Below, piece after piece: positions 34,838 through 43,965 of a stretch of 64,000 nt of DNA. Positions within the stretch are counted from its first letter, which is position 1. Every line of letters begins with the position of its first letter. Origin of the DNA: Lachnospiraceae bacterium UBA2864 (GTDB taxonomy: Bacteria; Bacillota; Clostridia; Lachnospirales; Lachnospiraceae); the NCBI GenBank assembly GCA_002350525.1, contig DEFA01000022.1:71684-135683 (forward strand), given 5' to 3'. Below the pieces are notes generated by a model. The model did no database searches. It was given only the letters and a program-made list of their open reading frames with translations, and was not told the DNA's origin. The position numbers were made by a program, and so were the translations under genes.

Positions 34838-35500
34838 ATGCTGGATATTTTAATAGTGGAAGACAATAAGGAAATAGGCGGACTTCTGGAAACTTTTCTC
34901 AGAAAAGAAAATTATGTTGTCTCAGTAGCAGATAGTGGAGAAAAGGCAATAAAACTTTTCGAGACATATGGAGCTAAGCTTGTAATACTGGATCTTATGC
35001 TTCCGGGCATGGATGGATTTGCGGTCTGTTCCAAAATCCGTGAATCTTCAAATGCTCATATCCTGATTGCCAGTGCTAAGACTGAGAAGAATGATAAATT
35101 AAAAGGACTTAATCTTGGAGCAGATGACTATATAGAAAAACCTTATGATATAGACATTTTGATAGCAAAGATAAATGGAATATTTAAGCGTAAATATGCT
35201 CAGGAAGTAATAGTAGAAGATAACCTGACACTAAATGCTGTAACTGAAAGCCTTCAGGTGGATGGTAAAGAAGTTGTAGTTACAACAAAAGAGTTTGAGC
35301 TTTTGAAGCTCCTTATAGAGAACAAGGGTGTTACATTAAAGAAAGAGTATCTTTTCAGTACTATTTGGGGAAGTGACAGCGAATCAGAGATTCAGACACT
35401 GACAGTTCATATTAAATGGCTGCGTGAAAAGATAGAAGAAGATCCAAAAAAGCCAAAGCATATACTTACTGTATGGGGAGTGGGTTATAGATTTGAATAG
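34838..35500 (+). CDS. OmpR/VanR-family response regulator
   Basis: This 220-residue protein has a receiver domain (ED at residues 8-9, Asp52 in VILDLMLPGMDGF, Lys in YIEKPYD) and a C-terminal winged helix (VVTTKEFELLKLLIENKG to TVHIKWLREKIEED and WGVGYRFE). It is translated with the downstream kinase, whose TTG start lies inside its last codons. The target is probably the adjacent FtsX-type ABC transporter. Confidence 0.95.
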   Translation: MLDILIVEDNKEIGGLLETFLRKENYVVSVADSGEKAIKLFETYGAKLVILDLMLPGMDGFAVCSKIRESSNAHILIASAKTEKNDKLKGLNLGADDYIEKPYDIDILIAKINGIFKRKYAQEVIVEDNLTLNAVTESLQVDGKEVVVTTKEFELLKLLIENKGVTLKKEYLFSTIWGSDSESEIQTLTVHIKWLREKIEEDPKKPKHILTVWGVGYRFE

Positions 35501-36725
35501 ATTCAGAAAAGCGGCAACAATAATCATAATCACAGAGGTTCTGATAATCATAATTATAAATGTACTTTATCTATCTTTCGTCCGTGAGTCCGGAAAGTAC
35601 TACCGCGTGGAAACGGAGCGAGTGGTGCGAATGCTGGAGAGTGATTCCTCACTCAGAGAAAATCCGGAAGGTGCAGATATAAGCGGATTTAGCACTATTA
35701 TAAAAGTCAGTAACTTTAATTCATCTGAAATCTGTAATAATGATTATGTTGTAGAAGAAGTAGATGGAACTCTATATAGAATAGAATATAAAGCGAATAA
35801 AGACAGTACAGCATTTATTCTGATGAATATAGGAATGGCGGCAGGACTGCTCCTGACAGCAGGAGTTTTTATTTACATAGGACAGAAGGTTATAAAGCCG
35901 TTTGATAAAATGTCCTCCCTTACACAGGAACTGGCAAAGGGCAATCTTTCGACACCGATTAAAGAAGAGAAGAGCCGCTTCTTTGGCAAATTTCTTTGGG
36001 GAATGGATATGCTTCGTGAAAATCTGGAGGACAGTAAGACGAAGAATCTGGAATATCAAAAGGAAAAGAAGACCATGCTTCTTTCATTATCTCACGATAT
36101 TAAAACTCCTCTATCCGCTATTCAGCTTTATTCCAAAGCGCTTTCAGAAGGACTTTATGATACAGAAGAAAAGAAGCGGGAAGCTTTGGATGGAATTCTT
36201 TCAAAGACTGAAGAAATCCGTGGGTATGTAAATGAGATTTATAATCTTTCCCGTGAGGATTTCATGGAACTGTCTGTAAATGTGGGAGAGGTTTATCTGA
36301 AGGAAGTTATGGAAGGCATTACTGCATATTATAAAGATAAGCTTAGTGTAACTCATACGGAATTCGAAGTTGGAGAATTTGATAATGCACTCCTGTCAGC
36401 CGATAAGGACAGACTTGTAGAATCACTTCAGAATCTGATGGAAAATGCCATCAAATACGGCGATGGCCGTAAGATCAGCATTTCCTTCAGCGAAGAAGAG
36501 GACTGTAAGCTGATCACTGTGGAAAATACGGGATGCACTTTAGAAGAAGGAGAGATCAATAATATCTTTGATTCTTTCTACAGAGGAAGTAACACGAGTA
36601 ATATTCAGGGAAATGGCCTTGGGTTATATATAGTGAAGCAATTAATGACTAAGATGGACGGAGATGTCTTTGCAGAAAAAGAAGAAGATATCTTCAAGGT
36701 GACAGTAGTTGTCAGAAAAGCGTGA
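35493..36725 (+). CDS. membrane sensor histidine kinase, TTG start
   Basis: This 410-residue kinase has two transmembrane helices (about residues 7-30 and 108-130) flanking an outer domain of about 75 residues, a HAMP-like linker (KPFDKMSSLTQELAKGN), the H-box SLSHDIKTPLSAIQLY (His201), an N-box (QNLMENAIKYGD) and GLGLYIVKQLM. It starts at TTG 35493, overlapping the response regulator by 8 bases; no in-frame ATG fits better. It is paired with the upstream OmpR regulator. Confidence 0.92.
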   Translation: MNRFRKAATIIIITEVLIIIIINVLYLSFVRESGKYYRVETERVVRMLESDSSLRENPEGADISGFSTIIKVSNFNSSEICNNDYVVEEVDGTLYRIEYKANKDSTAFILMNIGMAAGLLLTAGVFIYIGQKVIKPFDKMSSLTQELAKGNLSTPIKEEKSRFFGKFLWGMDMLRENLEDSKTKNLEYQKEKKTMLLSLSHDIKTPLSAIQLYSKALSEGLYDTEEKKREALDGILSKTEEIRGYVNEIYNLSREDFMELSVNVGEVYLKEVMEGITAYYKDKLSVTHTEFEVGEFDNALLSADKDRLVESLQNLMENAIKYGDGRKISISFSEEEDCKLITVENTGCTLEEGEINNIFDSFYRGSNTSNIQGNGLGLYIVKQLMTKMDGDVFAEKEEDIFKVTVVVRKA

Positions 36726-36768
36726 GTTCAGCGAAGATGAGGCTTCGTCTCATATTGTCAAAAAAGAA

Positions 36769-36811
36769 CAGACTCCTTTGAAAACAAGATTTCGAGGAGT
36801 CTGCTATTTTT
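36769..36811 (+). terminator. intrinsic terminator after the two-component genes
   Basis: CAGACTCCT (36769-36777) pairs with AGGAGTCTG (36795-36803), followed by CTATTTTTTT. The rest of the gap to 36958 shows no other gene. Confidence 0.88.
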
Positions 36812-36958
36812 TTGACAGCATGAACTCAGTATTCACATTTAATGATTGTTTAATAATTAAAGTTGTATTATTCATCCATAAGATGAAAATAGCATTTACC
36901 ATGTGGCCGATGGTATATAAATGCATATGTAAATTAAGAATATCTGGAAAGGATGAAA

Positions 36959-39412
36959 ATGATGTTTCTAAAGATTTTAAAGAAGGATCTGAAGAGAAGT
37001 AAGACAATGAATATCATTCTTTTTCTCTTTATTATCCTGGCGACGATTTTTGTAGCAAGCGGTCTTAATAATGTAATATCAGTTATAAATGGTATGGATT
37101 ACTTTCTTGAACAGGCTGTGGGTGATAATAATGATTTCTTTTTACTTGTAAATGCCGGAAAAGATGATTCTAAGATGATAAAGGTTTTGGACGAAGCGAG
37201 GGCGGTTGAAAGTTATGAGTATGATTCATATTATGACTATGATGAATATGTAAAATCAGAATCCGGTAAGAAGTTTGACTGGAACGGAATAATCATGATT
37301 CAATCTCCGAAAAGTACTTACATCAGGTTCTTTGATAAGGAGAATAATGCTATAACCAAGATTCCTGAAGGACACATCTATCTATCAAAGAAGTTTATGA
37401 GCAAGTTTGAGATAGAGGAAGGAGATAAGATATATCTTAAACTTGGTAAAGATGATAAGGAATATATAGTAGACGGACCGCTTAAAGATGCGTTTCTGGG
37501 ATCAGAGATAACAGGCGGTTACAGATTCTTCATGAATGATGCTGATGCAGAGCAGTATTTTGATTCTGCAGAAGCAGAGAAAAAGATGAGTCAGTGTGTT
37601 TATATTAAGTCTTCCGATATAGAGGCGATTAATAGTGAAATCGGAGATTTGGAAGGGAACGGGGGTAGTTATCCTGCAAGTATGCTGACGCTTAGCAGGA
37701 TAGTCGAACTCATTGTTGCATTTGTTATAGTAATACTCAGCATTTGTCTCATTATAGTATCATTTGTTATCCTTAAGTTTTCAATAGGATTTACAATTCA
37801 GGATGACTTTAGGGAAATCGGAGTTATGAAGGCTATCGGAATAAGGAACTTTAAGATCAGAACCCTGTATCTTGTAAAATATGTTGCTATGGCTCTTATT
37901 GGTGCCTTTATCGGACTCTTTATCAGTTTTCCTTTCGGAGGACTCCTTATTAAAAGTGTTTCTGAAGACATGGTTCTTGGTAGTTCATATGGAAATGCAG
38001 TTAATATCATAGGAGCTGCTTTAGTATTTACTATCATTTTATGGATGGCATTTGTTTCTACAGGTAAGGTAAAGAAGATGACTCCCGTGGATGCCATAAG
38101 GAGTGGAGAGACCGGAGAGAGATTCGGAAAGAAGAGAGGACTCAGGATCAGCAAGAGTCATAGGAAGAACTTTTCATATCTTTCATGGAATGACATTATC
38201 AGCAGTCCCAGGAAATATATAAATATAATCATTTCATTTGGTGTATGTACTTTGTTCCTGTTGGTGTTGTCCAACTTTACGGCAACACTTGATAGTCCTG
38301 TGTTTGCCCCTATTATGAGTCATCCTTCAGACTTATATCTTGATAAGGAAGATTTCGGGGTTTTAGACATGGAATCTCTCATCGATAAGTATCCGGATGA
38401 ATTAAGGGCTTCTGACATAAAAGATAGGAAAGAACTGACGGTAGGTTACTTCTCGCAGTTTGAACATGGTAAGGAAATATATGAGGATTATCTAAAACTG
38501 GTTGAAGAGAGGCTGCGCGAAGAAGGAATGCCGGCGAAGGTATATAACGATACGATCTTCGTATATCCTTTTACATTTAATGAAAAAGATTATAGTTATT
38601 CATTTATTCAGGTTGTAGGTGACAGATACGGTAATTATGAAATGATAGAGGGAAGTGCTCCCGAAAATAGGAATGAGATAGCGATTACTAAGTCGGTGAC
38701 AGAAAGCTTTGGACTGGAAATAGGTGATACGATAGAGATAGACTTTGACGGGACTAAAGAGAAATGCACTGTAACAGGAATATTCCAATGTATGAATGGA
38801 CTGGGAAATCTTATCAGATTATATGATGATGCGCCAACATCGTTTACTCATTATTCAGGAAGTATAAATATACAGATAGCATTTACGGATAATCCATCGT
38901 GGGAAGAAGTGCAGAGCAGAAAGGCGAAAGTAAAAGATATATTTAACAGTGATAGGGTTGAGGACAGACGTGAATTTGCTATAAATAACATGGGAGCCTT
39001 GGATGCTGTGAAAGCAGTAGAGCTGCTCCTCATGGCAGTAACAGTTATAGTAGTAATCCTGGTTACGATAATGATGGAAAGAAGCTTCATATCAAAGGAA
39101 ATTAAGCAGATAGCCATACTTAAGGCTATGGGCTTCAGAGATATGGAAGTGATCAAGTGGCATGTAATGAGATTTGGAATTCTTGCTGTGATTGCATCAG
39201 CTATAGCAATGGCAGTTTCAATTCCGATAACAGATCTTGCGGGCGGAGCAATCTTCAAAATGATGGGAGCATCTTCAGTAGATTGGGTTCATAACATTTC
39301 GAGCCTCGCAAAATATCCGGCTATGCTTCTTATGGTAACAGTAGTGATTGCCTGGATTACAGCCCTGTACACAGGAAGCGTAAAAGCAAGAGACACAGCA
39401 TCAATTGAATAA
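36959..39412 (+). CDS. FtsX/MacB-type ABC transporter permease
   Basis: This permease of about 817 residues has an N-terminal helix, an outer domain, a three-helix FtsX block at about residues 245-380 (DDFREIGVMKAIGIRNFKIR), a second outer domain, and a second FtsX block near the C-terminus (SFISKEIKQIAILKAMGFRD). This duplicated layout is typical of antimicrobial-peptide and lipoprotein-type ABC transporters. The ATG at 36959 is set at good spacing from GGAAAGG; 36953 touches it. The partner ATPase follows after 30 bases. Control by the upstream two-component system is inferred. Confidence 0.92.
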   Translation: MMFLKILKKDLKRSKTMNIILFLFIILATIFVASGLNNVISVINGMDYFLEQAVGDNNDFFLLVNAGKDDSKMIKVLDEARAVESYEYDSYYDYDEYVKSESGKKFDWNGIIMIQSPKSTYIRFFDKENNAITKIPEGHIYLSKKFMSKFEIEEGDKIYLKLGKDDKEYIVDGPLKDAFLGSEITGGYRFFMNDADAEQYFDSAEAEKKMSQCVYIKSSDIEAINSEIGDLEGNGGSYPASMLTLSRIVELIVAFVIVILSICLIIVSFVILKFSIGFTIQDDFREIGVMKAIGIRNFKIRTLYLVKYVAMALIGAFIGLFISFPFGGLLIKSVSEDMVLGSSYGNAVNIIGAALVFTIILWMAFVSTGKVKKMTPVDAIRSGETGERFGKKRGLRISKSHRKNFSYLSWNDIISSPRKYINIIISFGVCTLFLLVLSNFTATLDSPVFAPIMSHPSDLYLDKEDFGVLDMESLIDKYPDELRASDIKDRKELTVGYFSQFEHGKEIYEDYLKLVEERLREEGMPAKVYNDTIFVYPFTFNEKDYSYSFIQVVGDRYGNYEMIEGSAPENRNEIAITKSVTESFGLEIGDTIEIDFDGTKEKCTVTGIFQCMNGLGNLIRLYDDAPTSFTHYSGSINIQIAFTDNPSWEEVQSRKAKVKDIFNSDRVEDRREFAINNMGALDAVKAVELLLMAVTVIVVILVTIMMERSFISKEIKQIAILKAMGFRDMEVIKWHVMRFGILAVIASAIAMAVSIPITDLAGGAIFKMMGASSVDWVHNISSLAKYPAMLLMVTVVIAWITALYTGSVKARDTASIE

Positions 39413-39442
39413 TAGACCAGAATAAAAAAGGAGAATAAAGAT

Positions 39443-40201
39443 ATGTCAACAGTATTAGAAGTTAAGGATTTATGCAAAACATATGTAACAGATAAAAGAC
39501 AGAATAATGTATTAAAGAATGTGAGTTTTAAAGTTGAGGAAGGCGAGATGGTTGCCATCATGGGACCATCTGCTTCAGGAAAGTCAACACTTCTCTATAG
39601 TGTATCAGGAATGGATAATGCAACCAGCGGAACAGTTCTCTTCAAAGGACGGGATATCACAAAGCTTAAGAAGAACGAGCTTTCGGATGTCAGACTTGAT
39701 GAGATGGGTTTCATCTTCCAGCAGATGTTTATGATGAAGAATCTGACAATACTGGATAACATCCTTCTTCCGGGACTTCAGAGTAAGAAGCTCAAGAGAT
39801 CCCGTAAGGAAGTGACTCAGTTCGGAGAGAGTCTTATGAGAAAACTGGGTATCATAGAAGCTGCTGATAATGATATCAACGAAGTATCAGGTGGACAGCT
39901 TCAACGTGCCTGCATCTGCAGAAGTCTGATCAATAAGCCGTCAGTAGTTTTCGCTGATGAGCCGACAGGTGCACTGAACCGGGCAAATTCAGATGAGGTT
40001 ATGAATGAACTTGCCAAGATCAACAAAGAAGGAACAACCATTATGATGGTAACGCATGATTCAAAGGTGGCATCAAAATGCTCCCGCGTGCTTTATATCA
40101 TTGACGGAAATATCGAAGGAGAATTCTACAATGATCCCGGGAAAAATGACAAGGAGAGAGAAAGAGCACTCAATAACTGGCTTATGGATCTGGGCTGGTA
40201 A
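39443..40201 (+). CDS. ABC transporter ATP-binding protein (MacB/LolD type)
   Basis: This 252-residue ATPase has Walker A GPSASGKST, signature VSGGQLQRACICRS, Walker B VVFADEPTGALN and an H-loop VTHDSK. The ALNRANSDEVM sequence departs from the usual ALDxxxxxxV form by having Asn in the D-loop. It is the partner of the FtsX permease directly upstream. Its ATG follows AAAAAGGAGAATAAAGAT. It probably exports or detaches an antimicrobial or cell-envelope substrate. Confidence 0.93.
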   Translation: MSTVLEVKDLCKTYVTDKRQNNVLKNVSFKVEEGEMVAIMGPSASGKSTLLYSVSGMDNATSGTVLFKGRDITKLKKNELSDVRLDEMGFIFQQMFMMKNLTILDNILLPGLQSKKLKRSRKEVTQFGESLMRKLGIIEAADNDINEVSGGQLQRACICRSLINKPSVVFADEPTGALNRANSDEVMNELAKINKEGTTIMMVTHDSKVASKCSRVLYIIDGNIEGEFYNDPGKNDKERERALNNWLMDLGW

Positions 40202-40226
40202 GAAATATTAGTAATTACATTATGGG

Positions 40227-40255
40227 TTGACAGATAAAAAAATAGAGTGTATCCT
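40227..40255 (+). promoter_or_regulatory. strong promoter of an orphan small transcription unit
   Basis: TTGACA (40227-40232) and TATCCT (40250-40255) are exactly 17 bases apart, in a gene-free stretch after the ABC ATPase. The next annotated gene starts about 250 bases later, after a terminator. Confidence 0.75.
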
Positions 40256-40292
40256 AGGAACAACTTTTTTTCAAACTAAGGAGTTATATTAC

Positions 40293-40406
40293 ATGCGTAG
40301 ATCAGTTCTCGCAACTTCACATGTCACATCACATAGATCATCCCTAGTCAGACTGGTGAGAGGTCTTAATTTGATATGTAAAAGCTCGGGAATTAGAGAA
40401 GAATAG
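40293..40406 (+). CDS. possible small basic peptide, 37 residues
   Basis: A short open frame starts at ATG 40293, 9 bases after AAGGAG (40278-40283), and ends at TAG 40406. The product (start MRRSVLATSHVTSHRSS, end SSGIREE) is basic, rich in Ser, Arg, Val and Leu, with one Cys and no signal peptide or known motif. It sits between a consensus promoter and a terminator, so it is either a translated small peptide or a small RNA with a chance frame. It is unlike any family I recognise. Confidence 0.4.
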   Translation: MRRSVLATSHVTSHRSSLVRLVRGLNLICKSSGIREE

Positions 40407-40443
40407 AGTAATATATACTGTATATTTTATATATTTGTATTTT

Positions 40444-40480
40444 AAACCACTTATCTAATTCGGGTAAGTGGTTTTTATTT
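40444..40480 (+). terminator. intrinsic terminator of the small unit
   Basis: AAACCACTTA (40444-40453) and TAAGTGGTTT (40465-40474) form a perfect 10-bp stem followed by TTATTT. Confidence 0.9.
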
Positions 40481-40508
40481 TATTCTAAACTCAAAGGAGG
40501 AATGACAG

Positions 40509-40943
40509 TTGGAAGTAAATTACAGTATTACGGATTCAATCACGCCGGAGGAATATATGAAGATGCGTGAGGCGGTCGGTTGGGGACTTTTTCCGCTTGA
40601 AGAGGCGGAGGCGGGATTACGCAATTCCTATACATGGTGCCTGCGTGAAAATGATGCATCAGGCAGACCTATCGGAATCGGTCGAGTCATCTGGGATCAT
40701 GGCTATGTAATGTATATAGCGGACATCATAGTCATTCCGGAGTACCAGGGAAATGGGCTGGGACGAGTCATTATGGAGCAGGTGATGGATTTTATACATG
40801 AGCAGTTAAAACCTGGATATAAGTTCATGGTGTCACTATGCTCCGCAAAAGGAAAAGAGGAATTTTATAAAAAGTTTGGCTTTATAGTAAGACCAAATGA
40901 TGATGTTGGCCCTGGAATGCACCAGTGGTTTGGGAATGAGTAA
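40509..40943 (+). CDS. GNAT-family N-acetyltransferase, TTG start
   Basis: This 144-residue acetyltransferase has the acetyl-CoA binding motif VIPEYQGNGLGRVIMEQVMD, with IADIIV before it and the EEFYKKFGF end motif. The substrate is unknown. The TTG start is supported by AAAGGAGG ending 8 bases upstream. It begins a run of small acyltransferase genes. Confidence 0.9.
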   Translation: MEVNYSITDSITPEEYMKMREAVGWGLFPLEEAEAGLRNSYTWCLRENDASGRPIGIGRVIWDHGYVMYIADIIVIPEYQGNGLGRVIMEQVMDFIHEQLKPGYKFMVSLCSAKGKEEFYKKFGFIVRPNDDVGPGMHQWFGNE

Positions 40944-41034
40944 GCTTACCTGAAAAACGTTTGATATGAGTGGAATTAGGAGATTTTTAGAGTTAATAGA
41001 GAACAATTATTTGCAAAAAGTAAAGGAGAAAATT

Positions 41035-41532
41035 ATGATATTAAGAGACTATAGAAAAGAAGATTCACCGATAATCGCCACATGGCTTAAAACAGAGGAA
41101 GAGCTGTATAAATGGTCGTCTGACAGATTTAATAAATTTCCTCTGGAAGAAAACGATATAGAAGAAAACTATGCACCGCAGTTTCCGACCGGAAGATTTT
41201 TCCCGCTGACTGCCGAAGATGAAGAAGGAAATGTAATCGGTCATTTTATTATAAGATACCCGAGAGAGGATGATGACAGCAGAGTAAGGTTCGGATTTGT
41301 TATAGTCGCTCCGGAGTATCGCGGAAAAGGTTATGGAAAAGAAATGCTCCTTCTGGGAGTTGAATATGTTAAGGAGAATTTAGGTGCAAAGTGTATCGAC
41401 CTTGGAGTATTTGAAAATAACGAAAGTGCGAAACATTGCTATGAGGCGGTAGGCTTCAAGGAATACGGCATAAGGGACTGTGAACTGCCGATCGGTAATT
41501 GGAAATGTATAGATATGGAGATGTATATATGA
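41035..41532 (+). CDS. GNAT-family N-acetyltransferase (RimJ/RimL-like)
   Basis: This 165-residue protein has VAPEYRGKGYGKEMLLLGVE (acetyl-CoA loop) and NESAKHCYEAVGF in the C-terminal half, the style of RimJ/RimL N-acetyltransferases. The start at 41035 follows AAAGGAGAAAATT; the longer frame from 40966 lacks a ribosome site. Its stop overlaps the next acetyltransferase start (ATGA). The acceptor is unknown. Confidence 0.9.
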   Translation: MILRDYRKEDSPIIATWLKTEEELYKWSSDRFNKFPLEENDIEENYAPQFPTGRFFPLTAEDEEGNVIGHFIIRYPREDDDSRVRFGFVIVAPEYRGKGYGKEMLLLGVEYVKENLGAKCIDLGVFENNESAKHCYEAVGFKEYGIRDCELPIGNWKCIDMEMYI

Positions 41533-41990
41533 TGGATGTAGAATATGATATAAGGCTGATAACTATAGAGGACTATGATGCGATATATACGTTATGGAAT
41601 GCTGCCGAGCAGAGCCGCAGGGCATTAAATCCGGTGGATGATTCCAGGGAAGGAATCGACAGATATCTGAAACGTAATCCCAATACCTGCTTTGCTGCTG
41701 TGTTGGAAGGCAGGATATTAGGGGTGATTCTTACAGGCCATGACGGACGTCGTGCCATAGTACATCACTTATGTGTGCATCCGGATTTTCGTAGGATGGG
41801 TATAGCCGAGAAGCTTGTTTCTACCGCAGAGAAAGCACTGAAGGAAGAAGGAATTCAGAAGATATTCGGACTTGTATTTAAGGATAATGATCCTGCAAAT
41901 TCATTTTGGGAAAGTCAGGGATATACACTCAGAACAAATCTCAACTATCGAAATAAGAGCCTGAATGATGAGATTCCCGCAGGAGAATAA
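41529..41990 (+). CDS. GNAT-family N-acetyltransferase
   Basis: This 153-residue protein has VHPDFRRMGIAEKLVSTAEK as acetyl-CoA motif and NSFWESQGY at the end. The start is at 41529, coupled to the previous gene by a 4-base overlap, with GGAG at 41518-41521. The substrate is unknown. Confidence 0.9.
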   Translation: MMDVEYDIRLITIEDYDAIYTLWNAAEQSRRALNPVDDSREGIDRYLKRNPNTCFAAVLEGRILGVILTGHDGRRAIVHHLCVHPDFRRMGIAEKLVSTAEKALKEEGIQKIFGLVFKDNDPANSFWESQGYTLRTNLNYRNKSLNDEIPAGE

Positions 41991-42028
41991 GATGCTAACA
42001 TTGTAAAGAGACTGAAGAACGGAGGTAC

Positions 42029-42820
42029 ATGGTAGTGATCATAAAAGATATAGATGACGGTAAGTCCTTTGACTGGGGCAAAACCTCAAAAGATTATGCG
42101 AAGTACAGAGATATATATCCACAGGAGTTTTATGATTACATACTGAATCTCGGACTTTGCAAAGATGGTCAGAAGGTTCTGGATATAGGAACCGGAACCG
42201 GGGTGCTTCCGAGAAATATGTATAAGTACGGAGCTGACTGGGTAGGTACCGATATAGCCGAGAATCAGATTGAGCAGGCTAAGAGCCTTGCAAGCGAAGT
42301 CAGAATGAATATAGAGTTCTTTGCTTCGAAAGCGGAGGATGTTTCGTTTCCGGATGAGACCTTTGATGTGATAACCGCATGTCAGTGTATATGGTATTTA
42401 AACCATGATGTAACGGCATTGAGGTTTGCAAAGATGCTGAAGCCGGGCGGACATTTTCTGATCCTTTATATGGGCTGGCTTCCTTATGAAGATAAGATCG
42501 CAGGTAAGAGTGAAGAGATTATTTTGAAGTATAATCCTGTGTGGAATGCATATGGTGATACGGTTCATCCGGTCTGGGTACCGGATCAGTATTCGGAGTA
42601 TTTTAAATTGTTATCTCAAAATGAGTTCAGGGTTGACATTCCTTTCACCAGAGAAGGCTGGCACGGAAGGATGCGTGCAAGCAGGGGCGTAGGTGCGGGA
42701 ATGGGATCCGAAGAACTTGCTGCATGGGATAAGGAACATATGGAAATGCTGATTGAAAATGCACCTGAGAGCTTTTTGATAAAGCACTATGTATCAATTG
42801 CGGATCTGGTGTTAAAATAA
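42029..42820 (+). CDS. class I SAM-dependent methyltransferase
   Basis: This 263-residue protein has SAM motif I as VLDIGTGTGVLPRNM, acidic DWVGTDIAENQIEQA, and FDVITACQCIWYL at motif II. The C-terminal part holds a WHGRMRASRGVGAG stretch. It belongs to the Methyltransf_11 type; the substrate is unknown. ATG at 42029 lies only 4 bases from GGAGG, so GTG at 42035 is a credible alternative start. Confidence 0.88.
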   Translation: MVVIIKDIDDGKSFDWGKTSKDYAKYRDIYPQEFYDYILNLGLCKDGQKVLDIGTGTGVLPRNMYKYGADWVGTDIAENQIEQAKSLASEVRMNIEFFASKAEDVSFPDETFDVITACQCIWYLNHDVTALRFAKMLKPGGHFLILYMGWLPYEDKIAGKSEEIILKYNPVWNAYGDTVHPVWVPDQYSEYFKLLSQNEFRVDIPFTREGWHGRMRASRGVGAGMGSEELAAWDKEHMEMLIENAPESFLIKHYVSIADLVLK

Positions 42821-42839
42821 CAGAATAGGGGGGAACGAT

Positions 42840-43310
42840 ATGGATATAGTTTATAAGAAGCTTAAGGAAGAATATGTGGATGCAATCATCAGGTTAAGGA
42901 TTAAGCAGCTTACGGAAGAATATGCGGCAGAAGGTAAACTTCCGCCGGAAGATGTGGACCTCGAAGCAGCGTTAAAGGATTTTTATGTAAGACATATGGC
43001 TGATGGTACATTTGTTTCATGGCTTGCATTCGACGGAGATAAGATTGTCGGAACAAGCGGTATGTCATTTGTGGAGAAACCACCGTACTTTTCATGTCCG
43101 ACAGGAAGGCTCGGACTTCTGAACAGCATGTTTACGGATCCTGATTACAGACGAAGGGGAATCGCCAGAGAGCTTCTCGACAGGGTAGTGAAGGAAGCAA
43201 AAGCATATGGCTGCGGAGCGGTTCATATTACAGCTTCGGACATGGGAGTGAAACTGTATACAGCTTATGGATTTAAGCATAACGGAAACTTCATGCAGCT
43301 GAATTTTTAA
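42840..43310 (+). CDS. GNAT-family N-acetyltransferase
   Basis: This 156-residue protein has FTDPDYRRRGIARELLDRVV and MGVKLYTAYGFKHNGNFMQL, typical of the GNAT acetyl-CoA fold. It lies 19 bases after the methyltransferase with AGGGGGGAACGAT as ribosome site. It is the fourth acetyltransferase in about 3 kb. Its acceptor is unknown. Confidence 0.9.
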   Translation: MDIVYKKLKEEYVDAIIRLRIKQLTEEYAAEGKLPPEDVDLEAALKDFYVRHMADGTFVSWLAFDGDKIVGTSGMSFVEKPPYFSCPTGRLGLLNSMFTDPDYRRRGIARELLDRVVKEAKAYGCGAVHITASDMGVKLYTAYGFKHNGNFMQLNF

Positions 43311-43368
43311 TTAAATCGTGAATCAAAAGTAGATTGATGAAGTAGGGACTTTAATACAGGGGGATAAA

Positions 43369-43875
43369 ATGTCGAAGAAAGCATTTATTATAATAGATCT
43401 TCAGAAGGATTATCTGTGGGATAAGAGAAAGCCCATGTTTACATATGACACGGCAAAGCTTGTAGGAAATGTAAATAAGGCCATCGATTCATATAAAGAG
43501 AGAGGCTATGATATTATTTATATCAAGCACATCCTTCCAAAGTTTATGTGGGGAGTGGGCTTTTCCATCAAGGGTACTGAAGGAGCGGAACTCTATGACG
43601 GACTGAATATCGTATCGGATCTCTGCTATGAAAAGAACAGATCCGATTCATATACGGCGAAAGCCTTCAGAGATCATATGAAGAGGGCGGGATATACAGA
43701 AGTTGTCCTGTCCGGACTTGATGAATGCGGCTGTGTCGGAGCTACCGCAAAGGGAGCGGCACGTACCGGAATCAGGGTATGTATGCTCGGCGAATGTATA
43801 GGAAGCAGATTTCCAGAGAAGAAGATTGAGGAAATGAGAAGTAATCTCAAATCTCTCGGAGTAGAGTATATTTAG
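43369..43875 (+). CDS. isochorismatase-family cysteine hydrolase
   Basis: This 168-residue protein has KAFIIIDLQKDYLWD (catalytic Asp), a Lys in DSYTAKAFRDHMKR and VVLSGLDECGCVGATAKGA with the nucleophilic Cys. The fold suggests amide or ester cleavage; the substrate is unknown. It lies just before the T-box leader of the MetRS gene, with no shared promoter. Confidence 0.9.
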   Translation: MSKKAFIIIDLQKDYLWDKRKPMFTYDTAKLVGNVNKAIDSYKERGYDIIYIKHILPKFMWGVGFSIKGTEGAELYDGLNIVSDLCYEKNRSDSYTAKAFRDHMKRAGYTEVVLSGLDECGCVGATAKGAARTGIRVCMLGECIGSRFPEKKIEEMRSNLKSLGVEYI

Positions 43876-43930
43876 CTTTACGCGAAATTAGATAGAATTC
43901 TCATTTTTCGCAATGCAGACACATTTGATA

Positions 43931-43959
43931 TTGACAAAAACTATCACCGGTGATAGTCT
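43931..43959 (+). promoter_or_regulatory. promoter of the T-box/metG unit with 16-bp palindrome
   Basis: TTGACA (43931-43936) and TAGTCT (43954-43959) are 17 bases apart. CTATCACCGGTGATAG (43941-43956) is a perfect palindrome filling the spacer and touching the -10 box, so an additional DNA-binding repressor is likely (inference). Confidence 0.75.
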
Positions 43960-43965
43960 ATGGCA

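Noticed and set aside
36709..37002. Open frame of 97 codons between the kinase and the FtsX permease
   Set aside because: It runs through a strong intrinsic terminator, has no ribosome binding site and overlaps the end of the kinase and start of the permease.
43941..43956. Palindrome resembling a lambda-type repressor operator
   Set aside because: The half-sites look like TATCACC but the spacing differs and no phage genes are present, so a prophage assignment is not supported.
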